Below, piece after piece: positions 31,170-41,019 of a stretch of 64,000 nt of DNA. Where the stretch lies: positions 13,268,001-13,332,000 of the forward strand of contig NC_088321.1 in the NCBI RefSeq assembly GCF_910592395.1. Direction: 5' to 3'. How positions within the stretch are numbered: position 1 is the first letter of the stretch; each line of letters starts with the position of its first letter. The stretch is from Lineus longissimus. Taxonomy: Eukaryota > Nemertea > Pilidiophora > Heteronemertea > Lineidae. The position numbers and the translations under genes are program-made. The notes beneath the pieces are model-generated. The model searched no databases. It saw nothing but the letters and a program-made list of their open reading frames with translations, and was not told the origin of the DNA.

Positions 31170-33641
31170 CTAATCTGTATTTTCACACAACATTTCTGCC
31201 CAGCGATCAAACACTGCAATGTATTCATCAATCTTGGACATAGCGACATGTGCACCACTGGAGTTTTCCTGCTCTACCCTAACATGCCCTGCTTGAGACA
31301 TGTCATCCCCCAGACCTACAGGAGATGTTGCACTTGTTCCACTTTTAATATTGGCCATCTCTACAGGAGAAATGTCACATGGTTCGCTGTAAATACCTGG
31401 TTCACCTTTGACATTGGCCTGATCTGTAGGATATATGTCACATGGTCCAACTACCTGTATGATATATCCCTGCTCTTGAAGAGACAAGTCACATTGCTCA
31501 CTTTTGACATTGGCCCCCTCTTTAGGAAATGCGTCAAACGGCTCACCTTTGACATCTGCCTGCTTAACAGGGGACATGTTACCTGACATATCACACGGTC
31601 TCACTACCTCTATGATATAACCCTGCTCTTGAAGAGACATGTCACACTGCTTACTTTTTACATTGACCTGATCTGTAGGAGATGTGTCACCTGGCTCACT
31701 TTTGACATTAGCCCCCTCTTTAGGAAATGCGTCAAACGGCCCACCTTTGACACTCGCCTGCTTAGAAGGAGACATGTTACCTAACATATCACACGGTCTC
31801 ACTACCTCTATGATATAACCCTGCTCTTGAAGAGACATGTCACACTGTTCACTTTTGACATTGGTCTGTTCTATAGGAGATGTGTTACATGGCTCACTTT
31901 TGACATTGGACTGTTCTATAGGAGATGTGTTACATGGCAGGTTGAAGGCCCCACTGTTGACATTTCTCTCCTCTGTAACATGAACAGAAAGTATGTCTAG
32001 TTCAGCCCTGGACTGCCCTGTAGCAGATGTGAGGGCTGGTTCAACACTTCCATCAGACTGGTCGGCAGCAAACATGTCAATGAGTTGACTTTTAACATTT
32101 CCAAGCTGATTAGAATGATGATCAATCAAATCTCGTTTCACACCCAGCCGCAAAACTTGATAATCTTCACTTTTGGCTGTACCCAGACCAACAGTTTCAT
32201 TCCCATTGATAACAGTCATTTTTGCAGCAGCATCCTTGATATCCATGTCTGAACACCCGACTGCAGCAGGCAACTTTGATACCTCACTCTCAGCCTCTCT
32301 GCTGATCAAACATTCATTCGTCGCAGAACATGCAGGGACTGGGTTTTGTCCATTTGGAGAATTATTGCTATTTGAAGGACCAGTCAATACTACTGCATCT
32401 TCTCCCACATCAGTTTCCTCACAACGAGACCTTGAACAAGAACTTTTCATAGCTTTGCCACTTTTTGACTTTAACCGTTTATCCTTGCCGGGACTTGCAT
32501 CAGACACCTTGCGAGTATTACGAGAGGTATCATTGTGGCTGCGTCTATGTTTTTGTAAGCCAGACTCACTCTTAAAGGTTTTATGACAATATTTACAGTT
32601 GAAGCTGAGTTGGAATGGTTCGTCTCCTGCATGAATATGACTATGACCGACTAGAGCCTGCTTTGAGAAAAATGATTTCTCACATTGTACACATCTGAAC
32701 GGTTTTTCTCCAGTGTGAATACGCTCATGAATCAATCGATGTCCAGTCTGTGAAAATGATTTCTCACAATACTTGCACTGGAATGGTTTTTCTCCAGTGT
32801 GAATACGTTCATGTTTGTAAATATTCCTCTTATCTGAAAATGATTTCTCACAATATTTGCATTTGAATGGTTTTTCTGCAGTGTGAATACGCTCATGGGT
32901 CACTAGATATCCCTTATGTGAAAACGATTTCTCACAATACTTGCACTGGAATGGTTTTTCTCCAGTGTGAATACGCTCATGAATGAATAGACATCCCTTC
33001 CGTGGAAATGATTTATAACAATATTTGCATTGGAATGGTTTTTCTCCTGTGTGGATACGCTCATGAGTCAATCGATGTCCATTCTGTGAAAATGATTTCT
33101 CACAATATTTGCATTTGAATGGTTTTTCTCCTGTGTGAATACGCTCATGAATCAATAGATGTCCCTTCAGTGGAAATGGTTTATAACAATATTTGCATTG
33201 GAATGGTTTTTCTCCTGTGTGGATACGCTCATGAGTCAATCGATGTCCATTCTGTGAGAATGATTTCTCACAATATTTGCATTTGAATGGTTTTTCTCCA
33301 GTGTGAATACGCTCATGATTCAATAGATGTCCCTTCTGTGGAAATGGTTTATAACAATATTTGCATTGGAATGGTTTTTTTCCTGTGTGGATACGCTCAT
33401 GAGTCAATCGATGTCCATTCTGTGAGAATGATTTCTCACAATACTTGCACTGGAAGGGTTTTTCTCCAGTGTGAACACGTTCATGCTTCAATAGAGATCC
33501 CTTGTCTGAAAATAATTTCTCACAATATTGGCATTGGAATAGCTTTTCTCCTGTGTGAATCCGAATATGCATTTCAAGACTTTGCTTGGTTACAAATGAT
33601 TTCTCACATTGTACACAAGTGATGGATGATTTTGGCGCCAT
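31170..33641 (-). CDS. C7: 13-finger C2H2 zinc-finger protein with an expanded two-finger unit
   Basis: This encodes 823 residues from MAPKSSITC. Thirteen fingers span residues 7-365. Fingers 3-4, 5-6 and 7-8 are three copies of one pair: an SQNGHRLTHE finger followed by a CYKPFP/CYKSFP finger, that is a 168-bp unit expanded in place. The GHRLTH and TGHRLIH fingers (3, 5, 7, 11) have Arg at the core helix leucine. Linkers vary (TGEKL, TGKKP, TAEKP). A basic segment lies at about 384-400. The tail has two 15-residue units (about 568-597), then three class B modules. The last two fingers match C8, C9 and C11. Confidence 0.93.
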   Translation of the reverse strand: MAPKSSITCVQCEKSFVTKQSLEMHIRIHTGEKLFQCQYCEKLFSDKGSLLKHERVHTGEKPFQCKYCEKSFSQNGHRLTHERIHTGKKPFQCKYCYKPFPQKGHLLNHERIHTGEKPFKCKYCEKSFSQNGHRLTHERIHTGEKPFQCKYCYKPFPLKGHLLIHERIHTGEKPFKCKYCEKSFSQNGHRLTHERIHTGEKPFQCKYCYKSFPRKGCLFIHERIHTGEKPFQCKYCEKSFSHKGYLVTHERIHTAEKPFKCKYCEKSFSDKRNIYKHERIHTGEKPFQCKYCEKSFSQTGHRLIHERIHTGEKPFRCVQCEKSFFSKQALVGHSHIHAGDEPFQLSFNCKYCHKTFKSESGLQKHRRSHNDTSRNTRKVSDASPGKDKRLKSKSGKAMKSSCSRSRCEETDVGEDAVVLTGPSNSNNSPNGQNPVPACSATNECLISREAESEVSKLPAAVGCSDMDIKDAAAKMTVINGNETVGLGTAKSEDYQVLRLGVKRDLIDHHSNQLGNVKSQLIDMFAADQSDGSVEPALTSATGQSRAELDILSVHVTEERNVNSGAFNLPCNTSPIEQSNVKSEPCNTSPIEQTNVKSEQCDMSLQEQGYIIEVVRPCDMLGNMSPSKQASVKGGPFDAFPKEGANVKSEPGDTSPTDQVNVKSKQCDMSLQEQGYIIEVVRPCDMSGNMSPVKQADVKGEPFDAFPKEGANVKSEQCDLSLQEQGYIIQVVGPCDIYPTDQANVKGEPGIYSEPCDISPVEMANIKSGTSATSPVGLGDDMSQAGHVRVEQENSSGAHVAMSKIDEYIAVFDRWAEMLCENTD

Positions 33642-33931
33642 CCTAGTGCTCAAAGGTGCACAATAATTAGGCCAATACAAAGTCCTCTTCCTTGAACCAT
33701 AACATAGATCTCGCACTCCGTCAATCACCTTCTTTGCCCATTAAAAAAATATTGCGCTACTCGATCATCTGTCCAACCAACTGGGGTCGTCCATCAAGGT
33801 CACAGAGATTGTACAGTATATCTGCTAATTTCATGAGTTTCGGACGATTTGTTTTTATTGTGCTTTCAACAAATCGATTTTCCGCTCCTGTTTTGGTAGT
33901 AATTTATCATCAGTGACCTCTGCCACGAAAC
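33642..33931 (-). other. C7 5' leader with splice-acceptor-like boundary
   Basis: Acceptor TTTTTATTTGCAG/GTTTCG at 33932-33933. The A-run is interrupted here (CAATAAAAACAAATCG), so the frame differs from C3. A 29-codon in-frame extension (KVIDGVRDLCYGSRKR) precedes the ATG. Confidence 0.45.
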
Positions 33932-34209
33932 CTGCAAATAAAAAGGATGAGAGAAAGGAACAAAATTTGTTGAATTGTTTAATGAAAGCCAAAATACTTC
34001 CAACAGATTGCGTTTACATCTTTTTACAAGATAACCACGAACCAGGTTTCAAACCCGTGGGGTTTCAAACCCTAATCATATGAATTTTGGATGAACGATA
34101 CAATGGCAATCGGCAGCCATTTTGGATTTTGGATCGGGCACGAAATCCACCATTTGGATTAATTTGATAAAATGATATTAGAATTAATGATATACACATA
34201 TAAAGTAGA

Positions 34210-34367
34210 ACCTCTCTATGAAGGACACCCTCGGGATTGATAAGTCCTGTACTTAATCATGTGATTAGTGAGGTGCCTGATTAGACACAGGTCTAGTTGA
34301 ATGGTAACAACCAATTTGGGACCAAACCTAGTGTCCTTCATACAGTGGTTGTCCCGAATAGAGAGGT
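34210..34367. mobile_element. MITE-like palindromic element in S7
   Basis: Long form; followed 98 bases later by the large insertion. Confidence 0.5.
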
Positions 34368-34603
34368 ATTTGATATTAAGGGAGGATCCACTGCATATGA
34401 TTTCCTTAGTTATCGCCCGAGATAAACGAATCTATGCAGATGGAGGACCTCACCAGATTCTTAATGAAATGGACAGGGCCATTGTGCTCACCTCATGTGG
34501 AGGAAAGATGGATAAAGATCATGGTATTGTGTAATGTAGTGTTAGGTTTGATGTAGGTCCAAGCAATTACAATTTCCCCAAAATGGCCAATTTACAGTAC
34601 ATT

Positions 34604-35711
34604 CGACCTCTGTGACCTTGAAAAGTAGGTCAAATCAAAGAAGACCCGGGTGACACATTGAATGGTTGTTAGAATTAGATGTACCTATGATATAAAATTG
34701 GTGCCAATCGGGCAAGTAATTACTAAGAATAATGGCATTTTGAAGAATTTAGGATTTGACCCCCTCCCTGGAGGCCAAACAGGAAATCAGATCGCACCAA
34801 ACTTCAGTACCTGAGATCACCTGACCAAGGGGTACATGTGTACTTAATTTGTGATCAATAGTCATTGCAGTTAAGAAACGTGCCATAGTTACGGCCTGAC
34901 GGCCAATTTACGCCATTTGACCTCTGTGACCTTGACAAGAAGGTCAAATTAAAAACCTGTGTGACATATACTGTATGGCGGTTAGATGTACCCATGATAT
35001 CAAATTGGTGGCAATCGGGCAAGAAGTTAAGGAATAATCACATTTTTAAGATTTTTTGATTTTGCCCCCTGGTGGTCAAGTGGTGAATCATATTGGACCA
35101 AACTTCGATCCCTGAGATCACCTGACTAAGGGGTAAATGTGTACCAAATTTGGGATCAATAGTCATTGCAGTTTAGAAACGTGCCATCGTTACATCCTAA
35201 CGGCCAATTTACACCATTTGACCTCTGTGACCTTGAAAAGTAGGTCAAATCAAAAACCCGTACGATATGTGATGAATCCTTGCTAGGAGTACCTACCATA
35301 AAAATGTTATGAAAATCAGACCACTATTAAACGAGCAATCAAACATTTTAACTTTGGACATTAAATTTGGCCCCCGGGTGGCCAAACTAAGAATTTTTCA
35401 AGATGCCCGCCTGGCACCCATATTGGCTATCACATTTGATAAAAAATCAAGGATTTAGTAGAGAGTACATAGATATACATCCAGATCAAATTTGGTTGCA
35501 ATCCGATCATTAGTTTCGGAGTAATAGTACTGTGTTTATTTTTCAAGATGGCTGCCTGGCGGCCATATTTGATGTCCGAACGGCCGAAATTTTAGGGGTG
35601 GAATAGAGAATCCCCAGATACATGTCCACACTGGTTTAAAACCTTCTAGCTGAAATAGATAGGAAACATGCTACTGTTCAGTGAATCAGCAAACTTTGAC
35701 CTCTGTGACCT
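34604..35711. repeat. Four dispersed TTTGACCTCTGTGACCTTG boxes
   Basis: TGACCT-CTG-TGACCT occurs at 34918-34932, 35219-35233 and 35697-35711, and with one mismatch at 34604-34618. Each is followed within about 8 bases by AGGTCAAA, making a partial inverted repeat. The pattern looks like a nuclear-receptor half-site DR3; functional meaning is unknown. Confidence 0.7.
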
Positions 35712-35974
35712 TGAAAAGGAGGTCAAATCAAAAACCCGGAGGATATATGACGCACCTTTGCTAGAAATACCTACCATATTTTTTTCAAAATTTCCCGACT
35801 ACTATTAAGGGAGATATTGCATATTTTCACTTTTAACGTTTGGCCCCCTGGTGGCCAAACCATGAAACGAATCAGACCGAAACTTGGTCTCCCAGGTGTC
35901 ATTACATAAGGGTACATGTGTACCAAGTTTCAACTCAATAGCTCTAACAGTTACGAAACGTGCCCTGCTAACGG

Positions 35975-36032
35975 ACGACGGACGACGACGACGACGACGA
36001 CGACGGACGACGACGACGACGGACGACGGACG
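35975..36032. repeat. GAC/ACG triplet microsatellite
   Basis: A run of GAC and GGAC triplets at the right end of the 1.6-kb insertion. Confidence 0.9.
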
Positions 36033-36047
36033 CCACGGTATGGGATA

Positions 36048-36073
36048 AGCTCACCTCTGCTAAGAGGTGAGCT
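36048..36073. repeat. Terminal hairpin of the insertion
   Basis: AGCTCACCTCT, a 4-base loop, then AGAGGTGAGCT: a perfect 11-bp stem at the junction with the spacer. Confidence 0.85.
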
Positions 36074-37934
36074 AAAAAGGTGGGAATCAGATTATGAGCA
36101 GTTTCACCACGTGGGAATTAGACTATGAAAGATCAATATCAGTGTCAGGGGGTAGGGATCAGATTATAAATGATGTCAGCATGCAAGAATCGGGAAATGA
36201 TAGAATAAGCAGGGGGCGGGGATTTGATTATGAATGTTGTCAGCATTTGAGGATTAGATTATGAATGGTGTCAGGGAGTGGGAATCAGATCAACACCTGC
36301 AACGATTATTAAAGGCTTACACTAAATGCTAATAATTTGAAATATGATTTTGAAAATTACCCATTGCGTAAATACACACTAAATAAAAGTGTCAGTACTT
36401 GCTGTTGTCAAGACATCTATACAAATACTATAAATACCGGGGTAGTAAATTCGTATGCATAATTACTACCATATGGCCTTGTGTATAACTGCATTTTCAT
36501 TTTCCTTGACCACCAGTTAAAGAATGCATCAGACCTTTAAAAAACAGTCTCAGCTGGTTGAGATTATCCTTTGCCTCGTTCTATGCCATTAAACTTTTAA
36601 AGGGATACACCATTCGTGTTCAATATATTTACTGGTGGTTCAGGAAAATAGAAATACAAAATCGATGCGGTAGTGCAGTTATAATGCAGGCCAATGGTCA
36701 GGTGTCTGACATTGTTTGAAATTTCACAAGCGTTTCCTGTAGATATTGAAGATAACTGCGGCCTTTCCCGTGTTCAGATATAGTATTCTCATTCATGCCA
36801 AACAGTTCAGTTGAGTTGAAGCTTTATAGGCTTGTGACTCTAGGTTACACAAAGGTTGAAGTTTTGAGAAATCTTTCGAGATGACTTAGTATAATAGTAA
36901 TCGTTGTTGCAAATGTGACAACCGATATTGCACAAAGGAGGCCTACGGTACTGGAGTGCCTTCTATTCTTTTACGTATTTTATCAGTGGTGGGTGTTTGT
37001 CAGTCGATGGGGGACGGGGGGGGGGGGGCATGACCGTGGGAGGATGTCTTATTTCAACGTGGTAAAGCCTCAGTCTTAGTGATAGTGCAGCAGGTAAACA
37101 TGCCATGCATATGTGCAAAAGCAATCTTCTGATCTTGAGATACGCCTCCCGTTTCTCTAGTCAAAGGCCAATCAAAAACCAGGAATATTGTAATTTTTCA
37201 GGGACACCCGGTAGCCAAGTTTAACGATGTGCACCACACTTGTCTCTAGTTATTACGGCTGATATAGCATATATATAGATAAACGATGGAATTACGAAGT
37301 TACCAAAAGGATGAGTGATACACGGAGTAGCGTCTTTATTATCTCCTACGCTGATCTTTTAGTTTGATCGCTGCGAAATTGGCACATTTTATCAAAATTG
37401 GAAACAATAATAGGATTTCATGATATCGTAGTTGACTAATTGGTTCACAGATGGCACTTTTGGATAACCGTAAGGGTTTTGGAAAGTGAAGAAGCGGTAT
37501 ATCTGAGTTCATGACAGCCAAGACACTTTACTGTTTTTTCTTCGGGACATACCAGCTGATATTTCAAGCAATAATCGCGCATTAATATGAAGTGATATTT
37601 TGACTCATAGAGTGGCCTTTGGAGGGGTCAGGAGCAAGCCATTACAGCCTACTGAAGTGAATTGCTGCCTTACAAGGTATGCAAAGGAGCAAGCCACTGG
37701 CTTTGGAGGGATCCTTTTCAGATTCAAGACACCGCGGCCGCTATCTGGAGTGTACTATGGAAGGGTGGTTCCCCTCGGACGGGGTCAAGACAGGTGACTT
37801 GGTTGTCTTGTTTGTAGATCAATACGAAATTCATTGTATGGAAATCCTTCTCATTCCAGACTATTTACCAGTACAAATTGTTTATGGAGAAGTCTGAAAA
37901 GAAATGAATACAGCCATAGTTTAGTTATTTTAAT

Positions 37935-37940
37935 TTTATT
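37935..37940 (-). promoter_or_regulatory. Polyadenylation signal of C8
   Basis: AATAAA on the minus strand, about 175 bases past the displaced C8 stop. Confidence 0.5.
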
Positions 37941-38114
37941 GTATTCACTCAAGCTTTTACACAATGTATTAATCACGTGGTCTATTTCCATGGATACTCG
38001 AACTTGCTAAAAACTCGAAAAAAAAAGAGGAAACCGAGCCCTCCATACACGTCAGACTAAGACTGGTCGCCTTTTTGAATCATCGATCACTGATTTAACA
38101 GGAGAATACAACAG

Positions 38115-40310
38115 TTATATTCTATTGACCTTATCTGTATTTTCACACAACATTTCTGCCCAGCGATCAAACACTGCAATGTATTCATCAATCTTGGACA
38201 TAGCGACATGTGCACCAATGGAGTTTTCCTGCTCTACCCTAACATGCCCTGCTTGAGACATGTCATCCCCCAGACCTACAGGAGATGTTGCACTTGTTCC
38301 ACTCTTAATATTGGCCATCTCTACAGGAGAAATGTCACATGGTTCGCTGTTAATACCTGGTTCACCTTTGACATTGGCCTGATCTGTAGGATATATGTCA
38401 CATGGTCCAACTACCTGTATGATATATCCCTGCTCTTGAAGAGACAAGTCACATTGCTCACTTTTGACATTGGCCCCCTCTTTAGGAAATGCGTCAAACG
38501 GCTCACCTTTGACATCTGCCTGCTTAACAGGGGACATGTTACCTGACATATCACACGGTCTCACTACCTCTATGATATAACCCTGCTCTTGAAGAGACAT
38601 GTCACACTGCTTACTTTTTACATTGACCTGATCTGTAGGAGATGTGTCACCTGGCTCACTTTTGACATTAGCCCCCTCTTTAGGAAATGCGTCAAACGGC
38701 CCACCTTTGACACTCGCCTGCTTAGAAGGAGACATGTTACCTAACATATCACACGGTCTCACTACCTCTATGATATAACCCTGCTCTTGAAGGGACATGT
38801 CACACTGTTCACTTTTGACATTGGTCTGTTCTATAGGAGATGTGTTACATGGCTCACTTTTGACATTGGACTGTTCTATAGGAGATGTGTAACATGGCTC
38901 ACTTTTGACATTGGACTGTTCTATAGGAGATGTGTTACATGGCAGGTTGAAGGCCCCACTGTTGACATTTCTCTCCTCTGTAACATGAACAGAACGTATG
39001 TCTAGTTCAGCCCTGGACTGCCCTGTAGCAGATGTGAGGGCTGGTTCAACACTTTCATCAGACTGGTCGGCAGCAAACATGTCAATGAGTTGACTTTTAA
39101 CATTTCCAAGCTGATTAGAATGATGATCAATCAAATCTCGTTTCACACCCAGCCGCAAAACTTGATAATCTTCACTTTTGGCTGTACCCAGACCAACAGT
39201 TTCATTCCCATTGATAACAGTCATTTTTGCAGCAGCATCTTTGATATCCATGTCTGAACACCCGACTGCAGCAGGCAACTTTGATACCTCACTCTCAGCC
39301 TCTCTGCTGATCAAACATTCATTCGTCGCAGAACATGCAGGGACTTGGTTTTGTCCATTTGGAGAATTATTGCTATTTGAAGGACCAGTCAATACTACTG
39401 CATCTTCTCCCACATCAGTTTCCTCACAACGAGACCTTGAACAAGAACTTTTCATAGCTTTGCCACTTTTTGACTTTAACCGTTTATCCTTGCCGGGACT
39501 TGCATCAGACACCTTGCGAGTATTACGAGAGGTATCATTGTGGCTGCGTCTATGTTTTTGTAAGCCAGACTCACTCTTAAAGGTTTTATGACAATATTTA
39601 CAGTTGAAGCTGAGTTGGAATGGTTCGTCTCCTGCATGAATATGACTATGACCGACTAGAGCCTGCTTTGAGAAAAATGATTTCTCACATTGTACACATC
39701 TGAACGGTTTTTCTCCAGTGTGAATACGCTCATGAATCAATCGATGTCCAGTCTGTGAAAATGATTTCTCACAATACTTGCACTGGAATGGTTTTTCTCC
39801 AGTGTGAATCCGAATATGCATTTCAAGACTTTGCTTGGTTACAAATGATTTCTCACATTGCACACATCTGAATGGTTTTTTTCCAGTGTGAATATGCTCA
39901 TGAATCAATCGATGTCCAGTCTGTGAAAATGATTTCTCACAATACTTGCACTGGAATGGTTTTTCTCCAGTGTGAATACGTTCATGATTCAAAATATTCG
40001 TCTTATCTGAAAATGATTTCTCACAATACTTGCACTGGAATGGTTTTTCTCCAGTGTGAATACGTTCATGAGACAACTGATTCTTCTTACTTGAAAATGA
40101 TTTCTCACAATACTTGCACTGGAATGGTTTTTCTCCAGTGTGAATACGTTCATGAGTCAACTGATTCCTCTTATGTGAAAATGATTTCTCACAATATTGG
40201 CATTGGAATGGTTTTTCTCCTGTATGAATGCGAATATGTGTGACAAGACTTTGCTTCGTCGAAAATGATTTCTCACATTGTACACAAGTGATGGATGATT
40301 TTGGCGCCAT
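38115..40310 (-). CDS. C8: 9-finger C2H2 zinc-finger protein with a lost stop codon
   Basis: This encodes 731 residues from MAPKSSITC. Nine fingers span residues 7-253. Five of them (2, 3, 5, 7 and the last) are shared word for word with C9 and C11. Finger 4 reads DKTNILN where C9 and C11 read DKRNILN, a change at helix contact position 2. Fingers 2, 3, 5 and 7 have Gln or Arg at the core helix leucine. The usual TAG after CENTD is AAG here, adding KVNRI before a TAA. The tail has three 15-residue units (456-500; one reads CYTSPIEQ) and class B modules with three YII cores. The added residues are unlikely to matter unless the extreme C-terminus must be free. Confidence 0.92.
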   Translation of the reverse strand: MAPKSSITCVQCEKSFSTKQSLVTHIRIHTGEKPFQCQYCEKSFSHKRNQLTHERIHTGEKPFQCKYCEKSFSSKKNQLSHERIHTGEKPFQCKYCEKSFSDKTNILNHERIHTGEKPFQCKYCEKSFSQTGHRLIHEHIHTGKKPFRCVQCEKSFVTKQSLEMHIRIHTGEKPFQCKYCEKSFSQTGHRLIHERIHTGEKPFRCVQCEKSFFSKQALVGHSHIHAGDEPFQLSFNCKYCHKTFKSESGLQKHRRSHNDTSRNTRKVSDASPGKDKRLKSKSGKAMKSSCSRSRCEETDVGEDAVVLTGPSNSNNSPNGQNQVPACSATNECLISREAESEVSKLPAAVGCSDMDIKDAAAKMTVINGNETVGLGTAKSEDYQVLRLGVKRDLIDHHSNQLGNVKSQLIDMFAADQSDESVEPALTSATGQSRAELDIRSVHVTEERNVNSGAFNLPCNTSPIEQSNVKSEPCYTSPIEQSNVKSEPCNTSPIEQTNVKSEQCDMSLQEQGYIIEVVRPCDMLGNMSPSKQASVKGGPFDAFPKEGANVKSEPGDTSPTDQVNVKSKQCDMSLQEQGYIIEVVRPCDMSGNMSPVKQADVKGEPFDAFPKEGANVKSEQCDLSLQEQGYIIQVVGPCDIYPTDQANVKGEPGINSEPCDISPVEMANIKSGTSATSPVGLGDDMSQAGHVRVEQENSIGAHVAMSKIDEYIAVFDRWAEMLCENTDKVNRI
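38808..38942. repeat. Coding 45-bp minisatellite, 3 units (C8 tail)
   Basis: Three units; the middle one has a T-to-A change giving PCYTSPIEQ. Confidence 0.92.
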
Positions 40311-40600
40311 CCTAGTGCTCAAAGGTGCACAATAATTAGGCCAATACAAAGTCCTCTTCCTTGAACCATAACATAGATCTCGCACTCCGTCAATCACCTT
40401 CTTTGCCCATTAAAAAAATATTGCGCTACTCGATCATCTGTCCAACCAACTGGGGTCGTCCATCAAGGTCACAGAGATTGTACAGTATATCTGCTAATTT
40501 CATGAGTTTCGCACGATTCGTTTTTATTGTGCTTTCAACAAATCGATTTTCCGCTCCTGTTTTGGTAGTAATTTATCATCAGTGACCTCTGCCACGAAAC
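40311..40600 (-). other. C8 5' leader with splice-acceptor-like boundary
   Basis: Acceptor at 40601-40602. Near-copy of the C7 and C9 leaders; the in-frame extension is 29 codons and begins at a non-ATG codon. Confidence 0.45.
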
Positions 40601-40861
40601 CTGCAAATAAAAAGGATGAGAGAAAGGAACAAAATTTGTTGAATTGTTTAATGAAAGCCAAAATACTTCTAACAGATTGCGTTTACATCTTTTTACAAGA
40701 TAACCACGAACCAGGTTTCAAACCCTAATCATATGAATTTTGGATGAACGCTACAATAGCAACCGGCATCATTTTGGGTTTTTGACCGGGCACGAAATCC
40801 ACCATTTGGATTAATTTGATAAAATGATATTAGAATTAATGATATACATGTATAAAGTAGA

Positions 40862-41019
40862 ACCTCTCTATCAAGGACACCCTCGGGATTGATAAGTCCT
40901 GTACCTAATCATGTGACTAGTGAGGTGCCTGATTAGACACAGGTCTAGTTGAATGGTAACAACCATTTTGGGACCAAACCTAGTGTCCTTCATACAGTGG
41001 TTGTCCCTAATAGAGAGGT
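40862..41019. mobile_element. MITE-like palindromic element in S8
   Basis: Long form with GTCCCTAATAGAGAGGT at the right end; the left reads TATCAAGGACACC. Confidence 0.5.

Larger units (their letters stand above)
34465..36074. mobile_element. Single-copy 1.6-kb repetitive insertion
   Basis: This block interrupts the sequence that in all other spacers reads CAGATTCTTAA(G/A)AAGGTGGG. It has no convincing coding frame. Inside are diverged repeats of a unit beginning ACCAAACTT and containing CTGAGATCACCTGA, ACGAAACGTGCC and TTTGACCTCTGTGACCTTG (about 34795-34935, 35096-35236 and, partly, 35876-35966). It ends with a GAC-type triplet run and a hairpin. A non-autonomous transposon is likely; the left end (near GTGCTCACCTCATG) resembles only part of the right-end hairpin, so the termini are not secure. 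Confidence 0.65.
33932..38114. other. Spacer S7 between C7 and C8 (short 3'-flank type, with a 1.6-kb insertion)
   Basis: A 17-bp local duplication around CAGGTTTCAAACCC lies at about 34044-34070. The MITE-like element is at 34210-34367, the insertion at about 34465-36074, and the GGGAATCAG repeats resume directly after it. The poly-G run is at 37016-37028 and a short degenerate block at about 37608-37820. No gene is supported. Confidence 0.8.
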
